Shown here in pieces: positions 1 through 5,762 of a stretch of 6,789 nt of DNA. Source of the stretch: Rhodospirillales bacterium (GTDB taxonomy: Bacteria > Pseudomonadota > Alphaproteobacteria > Rhodospirillales > Casp-alpha2); the NCBI GenBank assembly GCA_018664265.1, contig JABJOR010000358.1:1-6789 (forward strand). The letters are read 5' to 3'. The translations under genes were made by a program, and so were the position numbers. Within the stretch, counting starts at the first letter, position 1. Each line of letters opens with the position of its first letter. The notes beneath the pieces are model-generated. The model saw only the letters and a list, made by a program, of their open reading frames with translations, ran no database searches and was not told the DNA's origin.

Positions 1-138
1 CAAAGCAACGATATGGGCGGAACACTGGTCCGCAGCATCGGGGCCGTTCGCGCCAAGACCCACATTGGGCTCAAGAATCTGGCCTACAACATGCGTCGTC
101 TGGTTCAATTGGAGCACTTGGCTACCGCACCGCCGTAA
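1..138 (+). CDS. IS5-family transposase, C-terminal fragment (5' end outside window)
   Basis: Frame 1 reads 45 codons to a TAA at 136-138, with no start because the gene enters from the left edge. The visible residues include MGGTLVRSIGAVRAKTHIG followed by LKNLAYNMRRLVQLEHL. I recognise this as the extreme C-terminus of IS5-family DDE transposases, where the last catalytic Glu lies upstream of what is seen here. The segment is more G+C-rich than the cytochrome genes to its right, as expected for an acquired element. Whether the element is intact cannot be told, since the catalytic domain and left end are not in the window. The family assignment rests on recognition of the conserved tail, not on a search. 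Confidence 0.85.
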   Translation, partial: QSNDMGGTLVRSIGAVRAKTHIGLKNLAYNMRRLVQLEHLATAPP

Positions 139-328
139 ATGAATCCAGGGGCGGACTCCGTCTCAAATAGCGTTTCAGAGGGCAATGCTCCGCTGAAGCG
201 ATGAAAAGCCATTGATTTTCGGCAAAAATGCTTAGCATAAAGTCAGATTCACACTACTATCACCGAAATGAGGCATTATTCGAGGTGCCCTTAATTTTAT
301 TTACTGTTCTTTTGGTTACCTACTACAC
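139..328. other. Gene-free flank between IS5 transposase and regulator; IS right end expected here
   Basis: No convincing gene lies here. IS5-family elements usually end some tens of bases after the transposase stop, so the right terminal inverted repeat should fall in roughly 190-235, but the left end is outside the window and the boundary cannot be fixed by pairing. A TTAG tetranucleotide at 232-235 matches the YTAR target type of some IS5 elements and is a candidate junction. From about 235 onward the sequence turns A+T-rich like the rest of the locus. No clear hairpin plus T-run was found that would terminate the leftward operon ending at 329. Confidence 0.5.
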
Positions 329-841
329 TCAATTTGCATCATCATTCCCGGCAAGTAAATCTTCTACAAAATATGCAACGAGTTCGTTTCTGCCTTTTAC
401 CCCGGCTTTATGGTAAATGGTGCTGCTTTGACTTTTTACAGTTCCAGGGCGGGTATTTCTTAATTCAGCTATTTCCTGAACAGAAAGCCCTTTAATGAGA
501 AACAGTGCAATTTCATTTTCTGATGGTGTAAATTGCCATTCAGCAAATTTCTCAAAAATGACCGTCAGCAATTCACCGGAAGCAACTTTAACAAAACTCT
601 GGGCTTCACGATGGTCTTGAAGCAATCGCTTTATCCGCAAGCCAATAATAACGAGAGCCGGTGCCAAAGAAAAAGCCGTAATTAGTTCAATTAGGCTGTG
701 ATCAATCCATGAAGTTGAAATATCGAGTTGAAGGATATCGGCGGCAACATCAAGAAGAAAAAAAGCTTCGCAGAAAGCTATAACCAGGAAGGAAATAATC
801 AGTGATTGAACTTCAAATGTCTTTTTATGTTTTATTCGCAT
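329..841 (-). CDS. Membrane-anchored LuxR-type helix-turn-helix regulator
   Basis: The protein has 170 residues. Two hydrophobic helices at about 11-35 and 50-70 are followed by a short charged linker and a C-terminal LuxR/GerE-type HTH at about 104-162. TPSENEIALFLIKGLS and VQEIAELRNTRPGTVKSQ give the usual four-helix pattern with the recognition helix around TRPGTVKSQSSTIYHKAG. There is no receiver or ligand-binding domain, so the membrane hairpin itself would be the sensor or only an anchor. It is the last gene of the leftward cytochrome operon, 64 nt after the preceding DHC gene, which suggests it regulates this locus, possibly through the inverted repeat at 3616-3749 (inference). The Shine-Dalgarno is weak (GAG about 6 nt before the ATG). 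It could act elsewhere in the genome. Confidence 0.82.
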   Translation of the reverse strand: MRIKHKKTFEVQSLIISFLVIAFCEAFFLLDVAADILQLDISTSWIDHSLIELITAFSLAPALVIIGLRIKRLLQDHREAQSFVKVASGELLTVIFEKFAEWQFTPSENEIALFLIKGLSVQEIAELRNTRPGTVKSQSSTIYHKAGVKGRNELVAYFVEDLLAGNDDAN

Positions 842-905
842 TTTTTACTCGTTCAACCCTACTTGCTGAGAATATCTCATGCTGTAACAGATACACTAAA
901 TATAC

Positions 906-1382
906 TCAGTCGTCATCATAGTCTCCGCGATTGGCTCGTGGATGGCATGCAATGCAGCTTGCCTTTGATTTTACACTGGGATCATTCCAGGCCCATGAAG
1001 GAACTTCTTCATTGTGCTCCCTAATCCAATGCGGTGTTTCGGTTATGCGCAAAGGGCTCATGTGGTCCTTGAGCCCCCTCATGAATTTTCCGCCCCACCA
1101 ACTGGAATCTGCCGCATTTGACGTCAAATATAATTTTATGCGGTTTGCCGTTACGGAATCCAATGACGCATCTTCCCCAAAGTGATCTGATAATCTGAGC
1201 ATAATTTCTTCCCAGGACCTTTCGGGAAGCATTTGTGGTTGAAATGCCATATGACAGGTACCGCATTCCTTTGAAACAACAACATCATCAATGGGGTTGT
1301 AGCGTTCATCGGCAATCGAGACAGACGTCGTTAATAAAAACGATACAAAAGTCATAATGAGTAATTTCTGAAAGCAAAACAT
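906..1382 (-). CDS. Dihaem cytochrome c, DHC family (periplasmic, copy 1)
   Basis: The protein has 158 residues with an N-terminal signal peptide ending near SVSIA/DERYNP (about residue 24). It has two haem c motifs, CGTCH at 40-44 and CIACH at 143-147, about 100 residues apart. Between them lie the family landmarks MLPERSW (51-57) and DHFGEDASLD (66-75). This matches the dihaem cytochrome family of which Rhodobacter DHC, the electron donor to SHP, is the known member. It would carry electrons in the periplasm. The ATG at 1382 is preceded by GGAG with a 7-nt spacer (1390-1393), supporting this start over the internal Met10. It lies 54 nt after the second DHC gene. The C-terminus is short and acidic (GDYDDD), lacking the longer tail seen on the fused DHC domain. 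Confidence 0.9.
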   Translation of the reverse strand: MFCFQKLLIMTFVSFLLTTSVSIADERYNPIDDVVVSKECGTCHMAFQPQMLPERSWEEIMLRLSDHFGEDASLDSVTANRIKLYLTSNAADSSWWGGKFMRGLKDHMSPLRITETPHWIREHNEEVPSWAWNDPSVKSKASCIACHPRANRGDYDDD

Positions 1383-1436
1383 TACTGTTCTCCATCACGG
1401 TATGGCGTGAGATCATCTGTATATAAGAAACTTGTT

Positions 1437-1925
1437 TTAATCATCGTCATCGAAAAGACCTTTGTTGGCATCCTTATGACAGGCGACGCAGTCAGCATTT
1501 GAGACTAAGTTGAATTTTGTCCACATTCGCTTATAATCATTGTCGTTATGCTTGCGAACAAAACGTGGTGCCGTGGTGATACGTTCTGGTACATCGCCTG
1601 CTCTCAAGCCCTCACGCCATTTATGGGCACCTCGAGAATTCAGGACATCAGAAGCACGAGATGTATGAAAGACAGTAATTTCTTTCAAGGATACAGGATC
1701 AATGCTGGCATCCTCTCCGTAGTGGTTCTCCAGATTATTGAGAATATTAAGCCAGGACTGACGAGGCAACATCTCTGCAAAAAACACCATATGGCAATCG
1801 CCGCACTCGGTTTTAACCGTTTGGTTGCTGATTGGTGGGAAACTTTCCGCCCTGGCAGGTTCGAAAACAATAGCGGACGCAAAGACAAGGATTCCTGCCG
1901 CCAATAAAAAATTGATTTTGTTCAT
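1437..1925 (-). CDS. Dihaem cytochrome c, DHC family (periplasmic, copy 2)
   Basis: From the ATG at 1925 the protein has 162 residues. It has a signal peptide MNKINFLLAAGILVFA... cleaved near ARA/ES (residue 26), haem motifs CGDCH at 41-45 and CVACH at 146-150, and the landmarks MLPRQSW (52-58) and NHYGEDASID (67-76). A GTG at 1934 would extend the protein by three residues, but that codon sits inside the AAAGGTG Shine-Dalgarno (1932-1938), which is 6 nt before the ATG, so the ATG is chosen. The product is clearly paralogous to the neighbouring DHC and to the periplasmic half of the b561 fusion. It lies 38 nt downstream of the SHP-like gene, consistent with the known DHC-to-SHP electron transfer partnership. 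The C-terminus is LFDDDD. Confidence 0.9.
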   Translation of the reverse strand: MNKINFLLAAGILVFASAIVFEPARAESFPPISNQTVKTECGDCHMVFFAEMLPRQSWLNILNNLENHYGEDASIDPVSLKEITVFHTSRASDVLNSRGAHKWREGLRAGDVPERITTAPRFVRKHNDNDYKRMWTKFNLVSNADCVACHKDANKGLFDDDD

Positions 1926-1931
1926 TTGTTT

Positions 1932-1938
1932 CACCTTT
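1932..1938 (-). promoter_or_regulatory. Shine-Dalgarno deciding the second DHC start
   Basis: AAAGGTG on the minus strand sits 6 nt before the ATG at 1925. The GTG that could serve as an upstream start is the last triplet of this site, so it is more likely part of the ribosome binding site than a codon. Confidence 0.6.
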
Positions 1939-1963
1939 CTATTTTAAATAATTATGCTGGGCT

Positions 1964-2380
1964 TTACCTGGATGACATAAACGTCAGGAAATCACCCTTT
2001 TCCTGCGCTGTACATTCCCTCCCCAACACGCTTTTGCAGTTGCGGCGGAACCATTTTTGAACCTTCTTGAGATCTGTAAAACGTTCGGCTGTCACGGAAA
2101 CGGCCATCGGTTCAATAGGCTTTCCTGCACGGGTCATGCCCGACGTCATCGGTGACGCTCCGTGGCAGGTCGTGCAAGACGGCGTATCCGGTTTGCCAGC
2201 AGCAGGGCTTGATTCAAACAAGGCTTTTCCACGCTCTGCCGAAACCGGTAGCTCGGCTACGCTAGAGAAGCCACTGATGATTGTGTCCCGGGCCGAATTA
2301 GCCGAAGCAAGGTTGGGCGATAGCCCGCCGATTAAAAGAACGACTGCGGTAATAACGTTAGTCTTGTTGAGAGTTTTCAT
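1964..2380 (-). CDS. SHP-like monohaem cytochrome c (DUF1924 type), O2/NO-binding candidate
   Basis: From the ATG at 2380 the protein has 138 residues. A signal peptide is cleaved near ASA/NS (residue 27), leaving about 111 residues, close to the roughly 112 recalled for Rhodobacter sphaeroides haem protein (SHP). There is one haem motif, CTTCH at 69-73. The C-terminal KWFRRNCKSVLGREC block (109-123) carries Asn114, which after signal removal lies near position 87. SHP uses an Asn at about that place (Asn88) as its displaceable sixth haem ligand. Cys115 and Cys123 could form a disulfide beside it. Known SHPs bind O2 and NO and are reduced by DHC, and two DHC genes follow here. A longer start at 2389 abuts the AGGA directly, whereas the chosen ATG has AGGA 9 nt upstream. 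The physiological substrate is unknown. Confidence 0.85.
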   Translation of the reverse strand: MKTLNKTNVITAVVLLIGGLSPNLASANSARDTIISGFSSVAELPVSAERGKALFESSPAAGKPDTPSCTTCHGASPMTSGMTRAGKPIEPMAVSVTAERFTDLKKVQKWFRRNCKSVLGRECTAQEKGDFLTFMSSR

Positions 2381-2389
2381 GGAAACCAT

Positions 2390-2393
2390 TCCT
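2390..2393 (-). promoter_or_regulatory. Shine-Dalgarno deciding the SHP-like gene start
   Basis: AGGA on the minus strand lies 9 nt before the ATG at 2380 and directly touches the alternative ATG at 2389. A zero-length spacer would not work, so the shorter protein is preferred. Confidence 0.55.
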
Positions 2394-2416
2394 GACAGTA
2401 TTATGGTGTTGAGAAA

Positions 2417-3529
2417 TTATGATTCGGGAATTTTAATATTCTGATCATCGAAATGACCGGTTGCCGCGTCGCTGTGACACGATACGCAGTGGCCCTTACC
2501 GCCGATGCCGTTGCGCTTAAATACCTCGGGGTCAATGTCCGTGTGTTTGCGCTGCCAGTAAGCCGTGGCGGAAATTTGATACGGGGCATCTGACGAGACC
2601 TTGGAGAAGCGGTTTGAAGCTTCGGTATCCCATGCTTCGGCAGCGTAGACATTAAGATGCTCTGAAATATTGTTGGTTACGTCCTGATCGAGGCTGGCGT
2701 CCTCACCAAAATGATCTTCCAGGTCCCCCATCAATTTTGCCCAGGACACCAGCGGTAATAAGGACGGATGATAGACCTCATGGCAATCTCCGCATTCAGT
2801 AGCGTAATCACTGTTCGCGGCCATTTGGATAATGCCAGAGGGTGGCATCGTCGAAAAAGCCCATAACACGGACCCGGAGAGAATGGCAAAAGCCAACAGG
2901 AAACTCGCTGCGGCAATGGGCCGGGAAGGGCGTATTTCGGGAGCCGTTTTCCCTTTGGGGATGACCTTGTAGCCATCTATCATCGATTTAACCAGATTCT
3001 CACCCGTCAAATAAATTTCGATAATAACACCGGTAATATGGAAACAGATTAATGCCATCAGGATGAAGACCAGCGTTGTATGGACTTCAGATGCCATGTC
3101 ACCAACCTGAAAATTCACTGCCCCGGCTAGTGGTCCCTGATTTTCTTCGCCTCCGAGTACGAGAAGGCCACTTGTAGAGATGCCAAACAAGAAGAAGATC
3201 AGCGCAAAGATCATCATCGCGCCTGCTGGATTATGGCCAATATAATGTAGCGGGCGTAAGAAAATCAGTTCATTAATGTGGGCAATGAGCTGTTTGATAG
3301 TGAAGGAGAATGTTTCAATTCTGGAAAATTCCGAGCCAAATATGCCCCACACCAAACGAAAAATAACCAGCAACACGGTGCCATAGCCAGCCCAAACGTG
3401 AATACCCATCCACGATTCAGGTGATATGAACCCGGTAATCAAGCCAACAGCAACCAGTATGACCAGCGACCAGTGGAAAACCCGCGTCGGCAAGTCCCAA
3501 ACCTTTAGATTCTTATTAAGATCACTCAT
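2417..3529 (-). CDS. Cytochrome b561 fused to a periplasmic dihaem cytochrome c (DHC) domain
   Basis: From the ATG at 3529 the protein has 370 residues. Residues 1-180 are a prokaryotic cytochrome b561: VWDLPTRVFHW with His19, then GIHVWAGYG (His44), EVH (His150) and CFH (His164) as likely b-haem ligands on four membrane helices. A linker and a fifth helix (about 206-228) follow. Residues 235-370 are a DHC domain with CGDCH at 246-250, CVSCH at 348-352, the landmark DHFGEDASLD (272-281) and the tail FDDQNIKIP. It probably takes electrons from the quinol pool and passes them directly to its own periplasmic dihaem domain, then to the soluble DHC and SHP-like proteins. A TTG at 3544 is possible, but AGG 7 nt before the ATG (3537-3539) favours 3529. 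It is the first gene of the leftward operon, 36 nt before the SHP-like gene. Confidence 0.9.
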   Translation of the reverse strand: MSDLNKNLKVWDLPTRVFHWSLVILVAVGLITGFISPESWMGIHVWAGYGTVLLVIFRLVWGIFGSEFSRIETFSFTIKQLIAHINELIFLRPLHYIGHNPAGAMMIFALIFFLFGISTSGLLVLGGEENQGPLAGAVNFQVGDMASEVHTTLVFILMALICFHITGVIIEIYLTGENLVKSMIDGYKVIPKGKTAPEIRPSRPIAAASFLLAFAILSGSVLWAFSTMPPSGIIQMAANSDYATECGDCHEVYHPSLLPLVSWAKLMGDLEDHFGEDASLDQDVTNNISEHLNVYAAEAWDTEASNRFSKVSSDAPYQISATAYWQRKHTDIDPEVFKRNGIGGKGHCVSCHSDAATGHFDDQNIKIPES

Positions 3530-3536
3530 GTCGCTA

Positions 3537-3542
3537 CCTACC
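3537..3542 (-). promoter_or_regulatory. Shine-Dalgarno deciding the b561-DHC start
   Basis: On the minus strand this reads GGTAGG, ending 7 nt before the ATG at 3529. It supports that ATG over the in-frame TTG at 3544, which would place the ribosome site inside the coding region. Confidence 0.55.
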
Positions 3543-3615
3543 AAATTACCGTTCGATAGCGATTAGGTTGCACGGGTCAAAGAACAAGATCAATCAACCC
3601 AAATGCTAAGTGTGG

Positions 3616-3637
3616 GCATATAGGACTATGGTTTATG
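3616..3637 (-). promoter_or_regulatory. Candidate regulator-binding site for the leftward operon
   Basis: This is the left arm of the inverted repeat, with its proximal edge about 87 nt from the b561-DHC start. Read toward that gene it is CATAAACCATAGTCCTA followed by TATGC. The core TAGGACTA is itself a short palindrome with a 2-nt centre, as is common for dimeric HTH proteins. The local LuxR-type protein is an obvious candidate binder, but this is inference. Confidence 0.5.
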
Positions 3638-3727
3638 AAAATTCATCAGATAATGTCACGCTGAACACGAACCCAGTGAGCTGAAACTTATATATAACAG
3701 TAACTTTGCTCGAAAGCGTTCAATTCC

Positions 3728-3749
3728 CATAAACCATAGTCCTAAATGC
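3728..3749 (+). promoter_or_regulatory. Candidate regulator-binding site for the rightward operon
   Basis: This is the right arm of the inverted repeat: CATAAACCATAGTCCTA followed by AATGC. It lies about 50 nt before the short leader ORF and about 130 nt before the reductase start. It differs from the left arm at one position within 22. Confidence 0.5.
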
Positions 3750-3798
3750 ACCGTTTCCCTACTTCGGTTGATTGTTTCAAAAAGACTTTCGGAACATT

Positions 3799-3861
3799 AT
3801 GAATAAAGGCATCAAACCTTACGGTTGCGTTTGTTGTGAACGCTGTAATTCCGTTCATTAG
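3799..3861 (+). CDS. Possible 20-residue cysteine-rich leader peptide (uORF)
   Basis: ATG at 3799 opens 20 codons ending in TAG at 3859-3861. The peptide begins MNKGIKPYG and continues CVCCERCNSVH, so four of twenty residues are Cys in a C-x-C-C-x2-C cluster. GGAA at 3791-3794, some 4 to 5 nt before the ATG, could serve as a ribosome site. The stop lies 18 nt before the reductase ATG, which itself has only a weak Shine-Dalgarno, and the two are in the same frame. Such a position fits a leader ORF that controls translation of the operon through metal, redox or cysteine supply, but nothing here proves it is translated. I do not recognise it as a described family. Confidence 0.4.
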   Translation: MNKGIKPYGCVCCERCNSVH

Positions 3862-3879
3862 CATTGTGGTAAAATCAGC

Positions 3880-5175
3880 ATGACAACATTCCAGCTTACA
3901 TTTTACATTTTTGCTGCGGCTTTTCTCCAAATCACCCTGTTCAGTCTGCATGCTTTTTATCGGCATTGGCAGGTCTATCAGGGAGTTAAGAACCGACTCT
4001 CAGGGTTTGACCCAGCCTTGCCGTGTGAACCTGTAGAGGACGAAATTTTACCAATTGGCACGGTTGAAAACCAACCGGCCTGGGCGGGGTTACGCAAGTT
4101 CCAGGTAATCAGTAAAGTTATTGAAGACAAAAGCAAAAGTGTATGCTCATTCCATCTAGCGCCTGTTGATGGTAAACTGTTACCCCAATTCAAACCGGGG
4201 CAATTCCTTACATTTGAGTTGAAAATCACCAATCCTGTATCGAAAGAGCGCAAAAAGGTCATTCGCTGTTACTCCCTGTCGGATCGCCCCGGTCTTGATC
4301 ATTATCGGGTCTCAATCAAACGCATACAGCCTCCAGAAAAAAACGCCAATTTACCCGGTGGATTAGCCTCCAGTCACTTTCATGACGCTGTAAAACAAGG
4401 GGATGTTCTGGATGTCAGAGCACCCAGTGGCCATTTCTTTATGGAGGCAAGCAACAGACCAGTCGTTCTAATTGCCGGGGGGATTGGGTTAACACCTATG
4501 ATGAGCATGCTAAACACGAGTCTTCAGGTCAAAAGCTCTCAAGAAATCTGGTTGTTCTATGGTGTTCGCAATAGTGCAGATCACGTCATGAAGGAGCATT
4601 TGGAATCACTGGCAGAGGAGCATCCAAACTTTCGGCTTCAAATCTGTTACAGCAAACCGTTGGCGAAAGATGAACTGGGCACAGATTATCAACACAAAGG
4701 CCGTGCCGATATTAATCGCCTGCGTTTGACCCTCGCACTCAAACCTTACCAATTTTATATTTGTGGGCCACGCAATATAAAATTGGAGACAATCGTACCG
4801 GCGCTTGATGAATGGGGTGTACCAGATCAGAACATCCACTATGAGGCTTTCGGCCCTGCTTCGTTGAGCAAACCGAAGCCACAGAAGTCTCTCATCCAGG
4901 AAGAAAAAAATGGTGCTGAGCCTGTTATGGTGACATTCAGCAAGTCGGGGAAAACAATTACCTGGGATGGAAGTTCAGACTCTTTACTGGAACTTGCAGA
5001 AAGTAGTGGCGTTAATGTGGAATCAGGGTGCCGTGCAGGCGGGTGTGGTGCCTGTCAAACGACAATAGAAAATGGCGAAGTGGAGTATTCTCAGTCTCCT
5101 GATTTTGACCCTGAACCAGGAAGCTGCCTTCTTTGTATCTCACGTCCCAAACGTGATCTGACTTTGGTCGTATGA
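3880..5175 (+). CDS. Membrane-anchored FAD/NAD(P)H oxidoreductase with C-terminal 2Fe-2S domain
   Basis: The protein has 431 residues. An N-terminal membrane helix (about 4-26) is followed by the basic YRHWQVYQGVKNR, placing the rest in the cytoplasm. Next comes a ferredoxin-reductase-type FAD domain (about 72-190) with RCYSL at 129-133, then a NAD(P) domain with AGGIGLTPMMSM (199-210) and CGP at 295-297. The C-terminal plant-type 2Fe-2S domain (about 348-431) has Cys384, Cys389, Cys392 and Cys419. The domain order is that of Hcr-like and dioxygenase-reductase proteins. It should oxidise NAD(P)H and pass electrons via FAD to the cluster, and the following dihaem membrane protein is the likely acceptor. 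The next gene begins within or just after its stop codon, indicating tight coupling. The start codon has a weak ribosome site. The physiological direction could be reversed. Confidence 0.88.
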   Translation: MTTFQLTFYIFAAAFLQITLFSLHAFYRHWQVYQGVKNRLSGFDPALPCEPVEDEILPIGTVENQPAWAGLRKFQVISKVIEDKSKSVCSFHLAPVDGKLLPQFKPGQFLTFELKITNPVSKERKKVIRCYSLSDRPGLDHYRVSIKRIQPPEKNANLPGGLASSHFHDAVKQGDVLDVRAPSGHFFMEASNRPVVLIAGGIGLTPMMSMLNTSLQVKSSQEIWLFYGVRNSADHVMKEHLESLAEEHPNFRLQICYSKPLAKDELGTDYQHKGRADINRLRLTLALKPYQFYICGPRNIKLETIVPALDEWGVPDQNIHYEAFGPASLSKPKPQKSLIQEEKNGAEPVMVTFSKSGKTITWDGSSDSLLELAESSGVNVESGCRAGGCGACQTTIENGEVEYSQSPDFDPEPGSCLLCISRPKRDLTLVV

Positions 5176-5178
5176 GGG
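5174..5178 (+). promoter_or_regulatory. Shine-Dalgarno overlapping the reductase stop, deciding the next start
   Basis: GAGGG overlaps the TGA stop of the reductase. GAGG ends 6 nt before the ATG at 5184, giving normal spacing. The in-frame ATGs at 5172 and 5181 are upstream of it or too close to it. Confidence 0.5.
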
Positions 5179-5183
5179 CGATG

Positions 5184-5762
5184 ATGAATAAATCTTTATT
5201 CCGTATCCAGGTCCTCCCGTTCCTTTATCAATTTATCGTGCTGATTTCCGCAACAATCATCGGGGATTTCATTCTCCATTTATATGATCTGATTTGGATT
5301 GGACGCTATCTCGGAATTCCCGGGACACTTTTGATACTATTATCGCTCTTCTATTCTCTGAGAAAACGCAAAATCATCCAAAAAGGAAGCCCAAAAGTCT
5401 TGCTTAAAATGCATGAGGTTTTCACCTGGTTAGGGGCCCTCATGATCCTTGTGCATGCCGGGGTCCATTTTAATGCTATCCTGCCTTGGTTGGCACTCCT
5501 GGCGATGGTCATTAATGTAATCAGTGGCATGATCGGGCAGTATTTACTGAATCGTTCACGGCAGCACCTGGAGAAAATGCAAGAAAAACACAGATCGCAT
5601 GGTCTGTCCAAAGTGGAGGCAGAGAAAGAACTGTTTTGGGATGCTGTGACCTTCGATTTAATGAAAAAGTGGCGTGCCGTTCATTTCCCAATTTCTTATG
5701 CTTTCGCCGTGTTGGGCATCGGTCATATTATAAGCGTATTCTTGTTCTGGGGTTGGAAATGA
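5184..5762 (+). CDS. Five-helix membrane protein with two H-x13-H pairs, predicted dihaem cytochrome b
   Basis: From the ATG at 5184 the protein has 192 residues (an ATG at 5172 would add four). Hydrophobic helices lie near 12-33, 38-58, 77-98, 99-121 and 168-190. Histidines 77 and 91 on helix 3 and 167 and 181 on helix 5 are each spaced 14 residues, the spacing used by dihaem cytochromes b. Both helices are preceded by basic segments (KRKIIQKGSPK, MKKWR), so they run from the cytoplasm outward in parallel. His77/His167 would then bind a cytoplasmic-side haem and His91/His181 a periplasmic-side haem. This would bridge the preceding NAD(P)H/2Fe-2S reductase and the following decahaem cytochrome. 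I do not recognise a named family, and haem binding is inferred from spacing. The gene overlaps the next by ATGA. Confidence 0.78.
   Translation: MNKSLFRIQVLPFLYQFIVLISATIIGDFILHLYDLIWIGRYLGIPGTLLILLSLFYSLRKRKIIQKGSPKVLLKMHEVFTWLGALMILVHAGVHFNAILPWLALLAMVINVISGMIGQYLLNRSRQHLEKMQEKHRSHGLSKVEAEKELFWDAVTFDLMKKWRAVHFPISYAFAVLGIGHIISVFLFWGWK

Larger units (their letters stand above)
3591..3774. repeat. Concentric inverted repeats in the divergent control region
   Basis: The 17-mer TAGGACTATGGTTTATG at 3621-3637 is matched exactly by its reverse complement at 3728-3744. Extending outward to GCAT (3616) and ATGC (3749) gives 21 of 22 matches, and extending inward adds AATT on both sides. A second pair, CAATCAACC at 3591-3599 and GGTTGATTG at 3766-3774, has the same symmetry centre (3682.5). 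Each half therefore presents the same two elements, 21-nt apart edge to edge, to each of the two diverging operons. This is best explained as a duplicated operator or promoter element for co-regulation. The central ~74 bases (3646-3719) are not symmetric. Confidence 0.8.

Noticed and set aside
228..416. 62-codon rightward ORF overlapping the end of the regulator gene
   Set aside because: It runs antisense across the HTH gene's 3' end, has no ribosome site or recognisable domain, and the opposing frame encodes a clear LuxR-type domain.
3591..3774. MITE or small insertion flanked by inverted repeats
   Set aside because: No target-site duplication is visible at 3616/3749 or 3591/3774. The arms sit symmetrically between divergent operons, which fits shared control elements better.
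3768..3780. TTGA-N5-TCAA palindrome resembling an FNR/ANR box
   Set aside because: FNR-type sites have TTGAT-N4-ATCAA, that is six bases between TTGA and TCAA. Here there are five, and the left arm lacks the second half, so it is better treated as part of the mirrored GGTTGATTG element.
3772..3800. TTGTTT and CATTAT with 17-nt spacing as a sigma-70 promoter
   Set aside because: Each hexamer matches the consensus poorly (3/6 and 4/6), and use of this promoter would start transcription inside the leader ORF. It is an alternative that would argue against the leader, but too weak to annotate.
3859..3861. TAG as a recoded codon joining the leader ORF to the reductase
   Set aside because: No recoding signal is apparent, and the reductase has a natural start directly before its membrane helix. 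Readthrough remains only a formal possibility because the frames agree.
3742..3966. 74-codon leftward ORF in the control region
   Set aside because: It overlaps the reductase start and the mirrored repeat, shows no domain or ribosome site, and looks like a shadow frame.
5636..5758. Upstream extension of the decahaem cytochrome start
   Set aside because: The added 41 residues overlap the dihaem b gene in another frame and have no signal-peptide character, while the ATG at 5759 begins a clean hydrophobic anchor and overlaps the previous stop as ATGA.
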